This document shows, piece by piece, positions 1 through 8,741 of a stretch of 57,291 nt of DNA. The DNA lies in assembly GCF_007923355.1 (NCBI RefSeq), contig NZ_VOGO01000020.1:1-57291 (forward strand). Direction: 5' to 3'. This DNA is from Falsiphaeobacter marinintestinus (lineage in GTDB: Bacteria > Pseudomonadota > Alphaproteobacteria > Rhodobacterales > Rhodobacteraceae). Position numbers and translations under genes: made by a program. Under the pieces are notes generated by a model. That model was not told the origin of the DNA. It did no database searches and saw only the letters and a program-made list of their open reading frames with translations. Positions within the stretch are counted from its first letter, which is position 1, and every line of letters begins with the position of its first letter.

Positions 1-78
1 AGAGGCCATCATCCCGATGGATCAACGGCCAATCATGCACTAACTTTTAAAATGGACCACTCAAGTGGGGCTGCTCAC
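1..78. repeat. Terminal inverted repeat, left copy (end of an insertion sequence)
   Basis: The first 78 bases are the exact reverse complement of the last 78 bases of the window (57214-57291), and the match stops abruptly at 78/79. A diverged third copy lies at 21831-21902, where it cuts an IS30-type remnant. The sequence is therefore most likely the outer end of an insertion sequence whose body lies outside the window. I cannot assign the IS family from this end alone. Confidence 0.85.
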
Positions 79-135
79 TTTGATGAACATGTGGTCGCAG
101 TTCGTCACTTCCCGGAACAGATAGAAGGATCCAGC

Positions 136-597
136 ATGCGGACAATTCACATCAACGAGCCCGAACTTTTTTGCCTTGAGCTATTCCGGGTGGCATTGAG
201 TGAAGCCACTCCAGAGGCAGGGGCTCGGGCGATGGATGTCGCGCGGCATGAAGTTGTGAGTCTCAGCCTCCGTAATTTCTCTTTTGGGAAGGAGAAGTCC
301 GAGGGAAATATTCGATATGCCGAGTTTGTGGAATGGGTCGCAAAAACTTCGGGGGAGCGATACGAAGCGGCTCATGAGTTTTCCGAGATCTACCGGCGGT
401 ATGAAGCCAAGAACGAACGCAAACTCAATGTCGCGGAACACATTGGAAAACGGGTTTGGTTATCCATTCAGGATCAAAGGTTCCAAGGGCTTTACGCCAA
501 ATGCAACATATTTGAGCAGGTTGGAGTGGATGCGAGAAAACATCGCATTCATGGTGCAAGAGACAAGGACATGCTGCGTAAGATCTGGACCTCCTAG
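136..597 (+). CDS. Hypothetical protein, 153 aa
   Basis: I do not recognise this protein. The reading frame opens upstream at 52, inside the IS end, but the ATG at 136 is preceded by an AGAAGGA ribosome-binding site seven bases away, so I chose it. The product is soluble-looking, charged and mostly helical by composition, with no signal peptide or membrane segment. It starts MRTIHINEPELFC and has several Glu/Arg-rich stretches near residues 65-110. It stands alone between the left IS end and a decayed DUF1254 gene tail, and its style does not match the minus-strand array that follows. It could be cargo of the mobile element or a surviving accessory gene. No function is proposed. Confidence 0.55.
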   Translation: MRTIHINEPELFCLELFRVALSEATPEAGARAMDVARHEVVSLSLRNFSFGKEKSEGNIRYAEFVEWVAKTSGERYEAAHEFSEIYRRYEAKNERKLNVAEHIGKRVWLSIQDQRFQGLYAKCNIFEQVGVDARKHRIHGARDKDMLRKIWTS

Positions 598-705
598 GCC
601 CCGGCGAAACTTATGAGTGGTGGGTGTGTCTGTCCTCCTTGACCTCGACAACGTCTCCGGGCCGTCAACCACCGTCCCACTGGGCAAAACCGGGCTTCAC
701 GAATG
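598..705 (-). pseudogene. Fossil 3' end of a DUF1254 gene with its downstream flank
   Basis: Read on the minus strand, this stretch parallels the last codons and 3' flank of the intact DUF1254 gene ending at 2829. The intact gene ends WRPGEVVEVK-stop; here the same frame reads a stop in place of that W, then RPGDVVEVKE, so the original stop codon is also lost. The similarity continues beyond the stop into non-coding DNA: GACAGACACACCCACCACTC here against GACAAACACCCCCACCACTC there, followed by a CGCCGGGG remnant of the terminator stem. It is a decayed duplicate of a gene tail, not a gene, and implies that the array once had another member or recombined here. Confidence 0.7.
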
Positions 706-735
706 CAGCATCGGTTTCGCGCAGCAGGCGGGTTC

Positions 736-2659
736 CTATGGTTTGGGCGTGTACCAGATCGGGCTGGTATAGGCCCGGTCCTGGGTCACCATCGGCACGC
801 CCTCCGGCATGTCGAGGTTGAAGTGCTTGACGTCATAAGCCGTCCAGCGTGGCGTTGGGATCTCGATCACGCGGCCATAGTAGAATGCGCGCTGTGCGGG
901 ATCGAATTCCGGATCTTCCCAGACTGCGATCAACTCGGTCGCACCGATCGTGTTGGTGTAGGTTGCATTGGCAACATCCACCGTGGAGCCGACCGCAGGA
1001 AGCTTGCCGGTGCTGTCGGGCGTGCGCTCACCACTCCAGGCGACGTCATAGACTTTCTCGTGCAGCTCGCCCTGACTGTCGAGCCAGCCTTTGACGATCT
1101 GGTAGCGGTCCAGGTTGGCCCCGATGGAATCCTTCAGGGCCGCCACAAGGAATGTTGGCACCTGGCCATCCGGTGCCTTTCCAAGTTCGCCACCCATCGG
1201 GATACCGCGCCGATATCCTTCAAGAGCGGGTCGCCGGGTATGGGAATCCTCTTCGGTAAAATCCCACCCGGCAAAAAAGCGCACGGTCATGCGCGGACCG
1301 GTTGTGGCATAGGTTTCCCGCCGCCGCATCGCGTCAAAGATGGCCTCGCGCGTGTTTTCATGGGCCCACACCGCAGCATAGCCCGACGCCGCAATTTCGT
1401 CGGCAACGATGGCGTGTTCATTGAATTTGACCATGGTCGCGCCAAGCCTGTGGTCCGAGGGTTCAACATGCGGGAGTTTGCCGAAGAAATTGTCCTCGGC
1501 AACGGCGGCCAAACCGGTATGCGCATCGGTGGAACCGATCATGCCGAACTGGTACGGATTTACGCCGATATCCTGCTCAAGTTCGAGGCCGAGCTTCAGG
1601 GCAGAGCGCCCATATTCGTGTCGCAGCATCCCTTCTTCTTTCAGAACGCTGAGGTTCAGGTTGCCCTTGTCCCAGGTCTCGTAGTCGGCGAATTCGTCGT
1701 TGGGCGACAGGAACGGATGGGCCTCGCCATCGCCCTTGATCTGGGTGACCTCGTAGATCGGCTCGAAACTGGCGCGGGTCTGTGCCCAATCGCGGGTGAT
1801 CGGGGTGCCGTCGAACTGGGTGTCCTGGAACATTTTGCCGTTGCTCAGGTTCCCGTTATGCGGAATGGCGAGCAGCTGGCCGTTTGTCTTGGCTTCATAT
1901 GTCTTCATCCAGGCCCAGAGATCCTCGGGGTTCTCGCTGATGAAACTGGAGAAGGGGATCATCTGCTCGGCCCGGTCTTCGCCATCACGGTACACGACCA
2001 CACGGTGCAGGTTGTTGCCCCCGGTATTCGACGACCATTCATACCCGATAAAGGCCGTGAAGCGGCCCGGTTCGTTGAACTTCTCGGCTGCGGCGATCTG
2101 TTCTTCCCAGATAGATCGGGTCAGGCGATCATTGGTCAAAACCTCTGGCAGAGGCTCTTTGCCCAGCGAATTGACGATGTCGTAATAGGGCTTCATCGCC
2201 TCTTCGCCACCGGCCTAGAGCTGCTCGTGCCACTTTCGGACCTTTGGGTCTGTCATCAGCTCCGGCAGGCCGTCCTTCATTGCGCTCATCGTGCCCATAT
2301 TCTCGGCATGATCGGCAACCACGAGGAAGTCGAGAGGACGGCTGAGCCTGCCTCTTTCACCGGTCGATGAGGTGATCTCCTCACCGCGGGCAAAACGATA
2401 GGCGTCTTCTGCAGTTAGCGCGGTGCCGAACGAGATGGCATCGAAAGACGCAGCTGTGTGCAGGTGGGTATCGCCAAACAGAGGGCGTTGCGGGAAATTC
2501 TGATCCACCCAGGGCGAATAGGGGCGTTCGACCGGATGCGCGGCTCGGTCTATATCCGCGTCGCGGTGATATCGGATCTGGTCCTGATCTTCGCCCCAGG
2601 CGACATTCGTTGCCGCCAGCAAGAATATCGCTGGCAAGGTTTTTCTGAAATGTTTCATC
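736..2659 (-). pseudogene. DUF3604 domain protein interrupted by an in-frame amber codon
   Basis: The ATG at 2659 has a GGAG ribosome-binding site and opens a signal peptide (MKHFRKTL, ending near VAWG). A DUF3604 metal-dependent hydrolase-like protein of about 640 codons follows, with the characteristic FGDTHLHTAASFDA near the N-terminus, VVADHAEN, and GSTDAHTG further on. A single TAG at 2215-2217 splits it. The upstream part ends ...KWHEQL and the same frame resumes ...GGEEAMKPYYDIV without loss or shift. One base change (for example TTG to TAG) would explain it. It may be a recent pseudogene, a suppressed amber or a sequencing error. A restart at ATG 2196 would give a 486-aa fragment lacking the first His motif. 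It lies downstream of the terminator that ends the first DUF1254 gene. Confidence 0.8.
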
Positions 2660-2770
2660 GAATTCTCCATGATCGTACGGTTGCGACAGACATCACGTGC
2701 ACAGGGCTTGCGCCCTGCGATTGAAACCTGAGCGATCCCGGCGCATCCGTTTGGTCCGATCACGCCACGC

Positions 2771-2803
2771 AAAAAAAACGCCGGGAGCGCGGCCCCGGCG
2801 TTC
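2771..2803 (-). terminator. Rho-independent terminator after the first DUF1254 gene
   Basis: On the minus strand an AACGCCGGG / CCCGGCGTT-type stem is followed by a run of eight T. It sits 26 bases past the DUF1254 stop at 2829 and ahead of the DUF3604 start at 2659. It is the only classical U-tract terminator I see in the array. Confidence 0.85.
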
Positions 2804-2828
2804 TCGATGAGTGGTGGGGGTGTTTGTC

Positions 2829-4346
2829 TTACTTGACCTCGACAACCTCGCCCGGCCGCCATTCTCCATCGTACCAGGCCTGTTCAGGGCCATAGATGCG
2901 CCACAGCATGTTCCAGCCCTTGCCGGGAATGGTCTGGATCCAGTTATCCGCACCTTCGGGGCGTTCCGGGCCGAAAAAGACATCCCACGACCCGTCATCG
3001 TTCTGCACGACGGCCTTATCGATGCTAGTGACGGCCGGGTAGGGGTTGTCGACCTGAAGCATGGAGCGGGTCTGGTTGTCGTAAACGGTGATGTCCCAGA
3101 ACCGGCGCGCCGGAACGTTGGCCGGCACATGCACGCGGTATGTCTTGGCCCCGTTCAGCGCGTTGCCTTCGGAGTCGCGCAGGCCGATCACGTATTGCGA
3201 TCCGGCGCCGATCGGAGGTTTCACCATCGCCGGCGTAATGCCGGTCGCATAGAAGTGAAAGCGCACGCGCGAATTGATCAGACTGATGTCGTCATTCAGG
3301 AACTCGTGGCTGCCCCCGGCAAACCCTTTTTCCCAGCTTTTGCTTTCAGGCCAGATGATGCGGTTTTCGTCGCGGTTTGCCCAGATGATCGAGCGCTGCG
3401 CCGCAGTACCCACCGCAGCTGCCTCGTCTAGGATTTTCTGCATCCGGGCATCAGGTGCGAAAGGTTTGCCCTTTTCGATGCCGATGGCACGCAGCAGGCC
3501 CAGCATTTCCGCGCTTTGTGCAGTATTGGGTTCTTCCTGCACGATCTCGTTCACTTCTTCGAAAAACGTGATGTCCTGTGCGTGCAGGGTGTTGAGCTCT
3601 TTCAGGGCCACATCGACCCAGTTCACCTCTTTGGGTTCTTCACCCATCGGGTACAGGCGGAAATGGGATTTCATGTTGTCGACGACGGGGTCGGCTTCGA
3701 AATTCTCCATGAACCCGCGGATCGCCAGCCAGTGGCCGTAGGTCTCGGAATGCCGCACGATATAGCCTTCAGGCAGCTCGCCCTCGAATCCCGGCGGGAC
3801 CAGCAGATACTTGCCACCCTTGCCCTTGTCGGGGCCTGCGTTGCCGAAGTCGGTCACATAGTGGAACCAGGCATTGTCGATGATGCCCAGAACGTTGGGC
3901 GGCGTTTCCATGATCATCGGGCCGTCTTTCAGGTCGATCCACATGAAGCCATAGACAACGGTGGTGTTGCCGGTCAGCAGAAGCCCTTTGGAATCCAGGC
4001 GACCATGCCAGTACATCATCGTTTCATTGTCGGGACCCAGTTCACGAATACCCTTGCGGAACCCGGCCAGCGACGCGGCGGGGGTGGCCATGATCATCGC
4101 TTCGACCGCGCGGCTGAAATCCAGGTGATCCCACAGCGCCTGCGACGTTTCCGGCGTGGGTACGCCATCGACGAATTCCAGCGTCCCGATCCGTGTTTCC
4201 GTACGGTCCGGTGTAACAACATTTGCCGGGATGTCGGTGGTGTTCTTGTAGGTCGGGCTTTCGGCCAGCGCCGGAGCCATCGAGACGGCCAGCGCGCTGG
4301 CGCCGACGATCAGGGTCTTGATCTTGAGGGAGTGTCTTTTCATCAT
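2829..4346 (-). CDS. Secreted DUF1254/DUF1214 protein, type A (paralogue 1 of 6)
   Basis: The product is 505 aa. The signal peptide ends ALA at about residue 28, so the protein is probably periplasmic or exported. Type A mature proteins start ESPTYKNTTDIP and carry the DUF1254 region (about 50-190) and the DUF1214 region (about 340-460). The family core GPDKGKGGKYLLVPPG is present, as is the block EIVQEEPNTAQS shared with paralogue 6. The biochemical function of the family is not established. ATG 4346 and ATG 4343 are adjacent behind a GAGGA site; either could be used. The AraC-type motif at 4432-4451 lies 86 bp upstream and a U-tract terminator follows, so this looks like a monocistronic unit. 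Its tail has a decayed duplicate at 598-705. Confidence 0.9.
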   Translation of the reverse strand: MMKRHSLKIKTLIVGASALAVSMAPALAESPTYKNTTDIPANVVTPDRTETRIGTLEFVDGVPTPETSQALWDHLDFSRAVEAMIMATPAASLAGFRKGIRELGPDNETMMYWHGRLDSKGLLLTGNTTVVYGFMWIDLKDGPMIMETPPNVLGIIDNAWFHYVTDFGNAGPDKGKGGKYLLVPPGFEGELPEGYIVRHSETYGHWLAIRGFMENFEADPVVDNMKSHFRLYPMGEEPKEVNWVDVALKELNTLHAQDITFFEEVNEIVQEEPNTAQSAEMLGLLRAIGIEKGKPFAPDARMQKILDEAAAVGTAAQRSIIWANRDENRIIWPESKSWEKGFAGGSHEFLNDDISLINSRVRFHFYATGITPAMVKPPIGAGSQYVIGLRDSEGNALNGAKTYRVHVPANVPARRFWDITVYDNQTRSMLQVDNPYPAVTSIDKAVVQNDDGSWDVFFGPERPEGADNWIQTIPGKGWNMLWRIYGPEQAWYDGEWRPGEVVEVK

Positions 4347-4431
4347 GATGTCCTCGGATATGGTCGCCCGGGTTTGCGATTCCCGGGCCGCGTTTGAACT
4401 TGTCGTCAGTTTGGGCGTTTCGCGGCGCAGA

Positions 4432-4451
4432 TTTTGGTCTTGTCGCGCCAA
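4432..4451 (-). promoter_or_regulatory. Predicted AraC-type operator, copy 1
   Basis: TTTTGGTCTTGTCGCGCCAA on the plus strand; it reads TTGGCG... toward the DUF1254 gene starting at 4346. A weaker, similar string (TTTGGGCGTTTCGCGGCGCA) precedes it directly, possibly a second contact site. It belongs to the eight-copy family described in the findings. Confidence 0.75.
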
Positions 4452-4471
4452 CACGGGGGCGGGGCTGCGGA

Positions 4472-5458
4472 TCAGAGCGGCAAGCTGAACGTGAACATCA
4501 CGCCGCCCCCCTCGACCCGGCTCTTGGTGTTGAATTCCTTGTAGCCGCGCAGATTGGCAAAGACCGGGGTGCCGCCCGCTTCGAAGATCCAGCCGATCTG
4601 CGGGCCGATCCCGTAGGTCTGGCTTTTGAAATCGCCAAGGATAGCGGGCTGTCCGCTGTCCGCCGTCAGCTGCTGGTAGGCAAACCCGACAAGCCCGACA
4701 TACATCTGTTCGGTGACAAATTTAGACACGCCCAGATCGAGGTGAAAGTCGATCCCATTCTGATAATTCGTGTCGGAGTTCTTGAAGTTGTAGGTCAGAC
4801 CGGCGGTGGCCGAGAATTCCCAACCGGTCTCCGGATTCAGGTAGGTATAGGCCCCGCCAATATCGATGGCCGCGTGACCCAGTCCAAGGTTCGCGAGGCG
4901 GGTCGGGTCATAGCTACCGATGGGAATGTTGCCGGTGACATAGGCCATCCAGTTGTGCACGCCACGGTTCCAGAATAGCTGGGCGGTGGGATAAAGATCG
5001 CTTATCCCTGTGACTTCGTCAGACCCGGCCGTGGTGACGCCACCGACCGAAACATCGGCGGAGACCCTGTTTCGGGCCGGTATCAATGCTATCGAAAAGC
5101 TGGGACGCCCGCCTAAGAATGTCGTGTCCGGTGTATAGCCCGGAACGATGAACTGGCCGAAATAGCTGGCATCGACCCCCAGTTTCAGGTCGTTGCCAAA
5201 GCCCAGCGGAGTTTGTGCATCCGCGCGCGCGGAATACCAGTATGAAACCATGGCCAAGGAGGCCCCGGGCTCGGGTGCGACGGCGGCAAAACTGCCATAT
5301 TGCCCCGGCAACCAAAAACTGGTGCCGCCTTCATCCGCTTGTGCGGCGGGCGCGCTGATCGTCGCCATTAGAAGTGCCGTGGTTGCGATCTTTCGCACTG
5401 GTCCGGAAACGGTGCCATGACGCACAGAAGACAAGATTCGCAGTATTTTTCGTTTCAT
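4472..5458 (-). CDS. Outer-membrane protein of the MetA-pathway (Phenol_MetA_deg) family
   Basis: The 328-aa product has a long basic N-terminus, a hydrophobic core and a cleavage site near APAAQA-DEGG. The mature part is a run of amphipathic strands typical of the SphA/MetA-type transporter-like beta barrels found in hydrophobic-compound degradation operons. Examples are the N-terminal GTSFWLPGQYGSFAAVAPEPG, seen in many members, and the glycine- and aromatic-rich C-terminus ending FSLPL. The family is assumed to help hydrophobic substrates cross the outer membrane, but this is weakly supported experimentally. It lies between two DUF1254 genes. No good copy of the shared operator precedes it, and a hairpin at 5548-5573 separates it from the gene upstream, so it may depend on read-through or on an unseen promoter. 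Confidence 0.8.
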   Translation of the reverse strand: MKRKILRILSSVRHGTVSGPVRKIATTALLMATISAPAAQADEGGTSFWLPGQYGSFAAVAPEPGASLAMVSYWYSARADAQTPLGFGNDLKLGVDASYFGQFIVPGYTPDTTFLGGRPSFSIALIPARNRVSADVSVGGVTTAGSDEVTGISDLYPTAQLFWNRGVHNWMAYVTGNIPIGSYDPTRLANLGLGHAAIDIGGAYTYLNPETGWEFSATAGLTYNFKNSDTNYQNGIDFHLDLGVSKFVTEQMYVGLVGFAYQQLTADSGQPAILGDFKSQTYGIGPQIGWIFEAGGTPVFANLRGYKEFNTKSRVEGGGVMFTFSLPL

Positions 5459-5547
5459 GGGGGTGTTCCGTGATCAGGGGGCAGGGCGTGCAGCGTCATG
5501 AACAACGCCGGTCCGTTTCATTCGTTGCGTCAACGATGTGACGTATC

Positions 5548-5573
5548 GGGGACCGGTGCGATGACCGGTCCCC
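5548..5573 (-). terminator. Perfect 10-bp hairpin after DUF1254 paralogue 2
   Basis: GGGGACCGGT - six-base loop - ACCGGTCCCC, starting 11 bases past the stop at 5584. No U-tract follows on the minus strand, so it may stabilise the mRNA or attenuate transcription rather than terminate fully. Confidence 0.6.
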
Positions 5574-5583
5574 GTGTCAGAGG

Positions 5584-7128
5584 TCACTCGACCCGTTCGA
5601 TTTCAACAGGTTTCCAGGTTTGGTTATTGAAAGCCTCAAGCGGACCATAGAAACGGTAGAAGGGAAAAAACCCTTTTCCGGCAACGGTCTGGATCCAGCT
5701 TTCTTCCGCAACGCCGTCGGGTTTCTCGGCCGAAAAGTAGATGTCCACCGAACCGTCGGCATTGGCCGGAGGGCTCTGCTGGCTGCTGATACTCGGCAAC
5801 GGCTGTCCGGTTTGCAGCTGCGAACGCGTCACCGGATCGTAGACCGTGATCGACCAGAACTCGCGCACCGGGACATTGGGCGGCACATGCAGCCTGTAGG
5901 TCATGCTGCCGTCGAGAAACGCGCCATTCCCGTCGACGTAGGTCGAGGAGTATTTGGAGCCTTTGCCCGCCGGCATCTCTGCCGCCATGGCCGGAGTAAC
6001 GACGATGGCGTTGTAGTGATACAGCGTGCGTGCATCGAGATTGCGGTATCCGTCTTTCTCGAATTCCGCGTTGCCACCGATGAAGGGGGTGCCCCAGGAC
6101 ATGCCCTCATACAGTTTCTCTTCCGGATCACGGCTGGCGAAGGTAATCACCCGGGACATCGCGACGCCCTGCTTGGCAGCCTGCTCTAGAATGGCTTGCA
6201 TACGAGCGTCCGGATTGAACGGCTTGCCCTTTTCGATCCCCAGCGACGCCAGTCGACCAAGTTGTTCCTTGTCGAACAGGTCGGCGGGCTCGTAGCTCAC
6301 GATCTCGTGCAACCAGCGAAACGCGGACGCGTCCTCAGGCACCAGGCTATTGCCAGGCATGTGGCCGCAGTCGATATGGCGCCCCTCGCGCGGTCCGGTC
6401 TCCAGCGGGTAGATCCGGAGGTTGTCGCGGTAGTACTGCATGGCCTTGTCACCGGTTCCGATAACGTCGGTGTTGGCCCGGACCAGACCCCAGTTTCGAT
6501 ACGAATTCGAGCGCGCGACGAAGTAACCCTCGGGCACGTCGCCCTCATAGTCCGGCGGCAGGATCAGGTATTTGCCACCCTTGCCCTTGTCCGGTCCGGT
6601 GGCGCCGAAATCGACCACGAACTGAAAATAGGCATTGTCCAGCGGTCCCATGACATTTGGCGGGATCTCCATCACCGTGGGCCCCTCGGCTTTGAGGTCA
6701 AGCGTCATCCAGGCATAGATGCTGTCGGTATTCCCGGTCAGGAACAGCGGGTTTGCGTTCATCTTCTGCGGCGTGACGCAGATATCGGACGAATTGCGAT
6801 GGCCAAAGTCACGCACCTGAGCCTTCAGGATGCCATGAACCGAAAGCGCCGGAAACAGATCCAGGTAAAGCTGCGTCGCGCGTTGCAAGTCGAGTTCGTC
6901 AAAGACCTTCTGCGCGGTCTCCGGGGTGGGATAGGCGCCGTTGACGAATTCAAGCGTCCCGAAGTTGGTTGTGATCGTTGCCGGGGCAGGTTTGAAGTCC
7001 TCAGAGGACTGTTTCGGTTCGGCAGCTCCCAGTTCGAAGATGCTTTGCTCCTGGGCGTGGACCGGGGATGTCAGGCCAGCGGCCAGCAGCGCGGCCATCG
7101 CGATCTGCGGATTGAGTTTACGTTTCAT
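5584..7128 (-). CDS. Secreted DUF1254/DUF1214 protein, type B (paralogue 2 of 6)
   Basis: The product is 514 aa with a signal peptide of about 25 residues (MKRKLNPQIAM...SPVHA). Type B proteins begin with a distinct linker, EDFKPAPATITTNFGTLEF, followed by TPETAQKVFDELDLQRATQLYLD. They share this with paralogues 3 and 5 but not with the type A copies. The DUF1254 core (GPDKGKGGKYLILPPDYEG) and the C-terminal DUF1214 part (YRLHVPPNVPVREFWSITVY) are both intact. The start at 7128 is set by an AGAGG site six bases upstream. The operator copy at 7228-7247 lies 100 bp upstream. The role is unknown; the signal peptide and family suggest an envelope or periplasmic protein. Confidence 0.9.
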   Translation of the reverse strand: MKRKLNPQIAMAALLAAGLTSPVHAQEQSIFELGAAEPKQSSEDFKPAPATITTNFGTLEFVNGAYPTPETAQKVFDELDLQRATQLYLDLFPALSVHGILKAQVRDFGHRNSSDICVTPQKMNANPLFLTGNTDSIYAWMTLDLKAEGPTVMEIPPNVMGPLDNAYFQFVVDFGATGPDKGKGGKYLILPPDYEGDVPEGYFVARSNSYRNWGLVRANTDVIGTGDKAMQYYRDNLRIYPLETGPREGRHIDCGHMPGNSLVPEDASAFRWLHEIVSYEPADLFDKEQLGRLASLGIEKGKPFNPDARMQAILEQAAKQGVAMSRVITFASRDPEEKLYEGMSWGTPFIGGNAEFEKDGYRNLDARTLYHYNAIVVTPAMAAEMPAGKGSKYSSTYVDGNGAFLDGSMTYRLHVPPNVPVREFWSITVYDPVTRSQLQTGQPLPSISSQQSPPANADGSVDIYFSAEKPDGVAEESWIQTVAGKGFFPFYRFYGPLEAFNNQTWKPVEIERVE

Positions 7129-7227
7129 ATCAACCTCTCGGTGTTTTTCAGCACAGTGTCCGAACCAGCAGTCGCTGATCGAATGCATTCAGTCTTGAAC
7201 CTGTTTTTATGTGCGAATCGGGATCGT

Positions 7228-7247
7228 TTTTGGTCAGGTCGCGCCAA
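7228..7247 (-). promoter_or_regulatory. Predicted AraC-type operator, copy 2
   Basis: TTTTGGTCAGGTCGCGCCAA, 100 bp before the start of the DUF1254 gene at 7128 and in the standard orientation. It lies in the 235-bp gap after the porin gene. Confidence 0.75.
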
Positions 7248-7363
7248 AGGGCTGCCTCAGGCCAATTCACATGAGCCGCGTAAATTCGCACGCCAACCGG
7301 CACAGACGTAGCATCCTTTGACGGGGTCGAGAGGGACGATTTTTTCGCGCGTCGCTTGCGCGG

Positions 7364-8587
7364 TTACCAGAGGAAGCGAACGCCAGCGGCGACGATGCTG
7401 GCGTCCTGAATGTCACCGCCGATGGCGTCCAAGTCATAGCGGCGGTACGTGGCATAAAGCTGGGTCTGGCTTGCCCTGATGCCTTGAACGATGGATGCGC
7501 CCCAGGATCGTGAACTGTTCGCGCCGGGGCGGGGCGCGTTGCTGTGGTAGAAATCGATCGAAATAGCTGTGTCGCCAAAGTCGAATAATGGCCGAACGAG
7601 GCCAAGCTTGCCATAGACATAGCGACCATGGCGCGAATCCGCCCCGCCTGCGATGGCAAAGTTCAGCCCCGTCGTCTCGTCGATCCCGGCAACCGAGCCG
7701 GAAAAGAAATCGGGCGATGAATCGTTATGGGCCGCCGCCACGCCGGTCTTGATCCGAAAGCTGCGCCATTCTGTTTCATAGCGCAGAGCAACGTCGGCAT
7801 AGGTATTGTTGTCCCCTTCGATCAGGATCTCCTGACCGACCGATGTGGACCAGGACAGGCCGCGTTTGGCGACACTGTCATAGCGCACCCGAAACCGGCG
7901 TGATGCATCGAAGATGGGGAAAAAACTTTGTAACTGCGAGGCAGACTGCACACCGGTTGCGAAATAGGCGGGGACGCCGGAAATCGTGTCGCCGACGCTG
8001 TTTGTTGCGATCACGCCGGTTCTGGAGAAATCAAAGCCGGTGATGCCGTCGCCCGCCATGCTGCCCTGGCCGAACGACAAAAACCCGACCGACGGGATAG
8101 ACAGGCGCAGTTCGGCTTTGCGCAACAGCGTCTTTCCCCAATCCTCGAAATTGTCTTGAACACCGCCGCCTCTGAAGATCCCGTCATATGTGCTGCGTCG
8201 CAAGCCGGTTTCGAGATTCACCAGAAGCCCGGTGCCGTTTTCGAAATTGGTCTCCAGCCTCAGTCCCAGCCGACCGGGCGAGTTCCCGTTGTCTCGAATG
8301 GAGGTAAACGGTGCAACGCCGTCATCATAGTCGAGATAGAGAAAATTCAGCTGTCCGTAGAAGCTGAGCAAGGTGGTGTCTGACAGTTCCCAGTTCAAAA
8401 ACCGGGTGAGCCGGTCCTGTCGTAGCTGCAGGCGTTCCTGCCAAGTCCGGGACCAGTTGTTCGCCCAGTTCTGCGAGGAATCTTGTTCGGCATTCAGGTC
8501 GCCTTCCTGTGCCTTACTGCCTTGCACGGTGCACACCCAGAAAGCGCTGGCGAATAGCCAGATCAGAAATGGGGAAGTGCGGCGCAT
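7364..8587 (-). CDS. Gram-negative porin-like outer-membrane protein
   Basis: The 407-aa product has a signal peptide (MRRTSPFLIW...GSKA) and then a helical, Gln/Arg-rich stretch at about residues 40-65. A porin-type barrel follows, recognisable from YGQLNFLYLDYDDG, GRLGLRLETNFENGTG, AELRLSIPSVGFLSFGQGS and the terminal aromatic residue (VRFLW) needed for outer-membrane insertion. Family members form diffusion channels; the solute is unknown. It lies between two type B DUF1254 genes in the same orientation. Only a degenerate operator-like string (8650-8664) is found upstream, but it lies at the right distance, so membership of the regulon is uncertain. The helical N-terminal extension is unusual for a simple porin. 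Confidence 0.85.
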   Translation of the reverse strand: MRRTSPFLIWLFASAFWVCTVQGSKAQEGDLNAEQDSSQNWANNWSRTWQERLQLRQDRLTRFLNWELSDTTLLSFYGQLNFLYLDYDDGVAPFTSIRDNGNSPGRLGLRLETNFENGTGLLVNLETGLRRSTYDGIFRGGGVQDNFEDWGKTLLRKAELRLSIPSVGFLSFGQGSMAGDGITGFDFSRTGVIATNSVGDTISGVPAYFATGVQSASQLQSFFPIFDASRRFRVRYDSVAKRGLSWSTSVGQEILIEGDNNTYADVALRYETEWRSFRIKTGVAAAHNDSSPDFFSGSVAGIDETTGLNFAIAGGADSRHGRYVYGKLGLVRPLFDFGDTAISIDFYHSNAPRPGANSSRSWGASIVQGIRASQTQLYATYRRYDLDAIGGDIQDASIVAAGVRFLW

Positions 8588-8693
8588 TCAGTGCTCCTCG
8601 GACAAAGCCGGGATGACCCTAGCATCTGACCGGGTTTCGTCAAAAACCATTGCCGTGACGCGCCCCCAAGCGGCGTGATCCGGCAAGATCGAC

Positions 8694-8715
8694 GGGCCGG
8701 GAAACACCCCGGCCC
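8694..8715 (-). terminator. GC-rich hairpin after DUF1254 paralogue 3
   Basis: GGGCCGGG - loop - CCCGGCCC, eight perfect pairs, 27 bases past the stop at 8742 and ahead of the porin gene. There is no U-tract. It closely resembles the hairpin at 12068-12093. Confidence 0.55.
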
Positions 8716-8741
8716 GCCAACAATCTTACAATTGGAACTCA

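Noticed and set aside
52-135. Upstream extension of the first hypothetical protein
   Set aside because: It runs into the IS end, and a good ribosome-binding site points to ATG 136.
703-2370. Long plus-strand open frame opposite the DUF3604 gene
   Set aside because: It mirrors a recognisable DUF3604 protein on the other strand and has low-complexity His/Arg/Gly composition with no family resemblance; a high-GC shadow.
3516-4397. Plus-strand frames opposite DUF1254 genes (also 6196-7311, 8943-10166, 14148-15221)
   Set aside because: All lie antisense to conserved secreted proteins and have no start signals or family motifs.
5508-5534. Possible AraC operator before the MetA-type gene
   Set aside because: Only scattered matches (GGTCCGTTTC); neither conserved block is complete.
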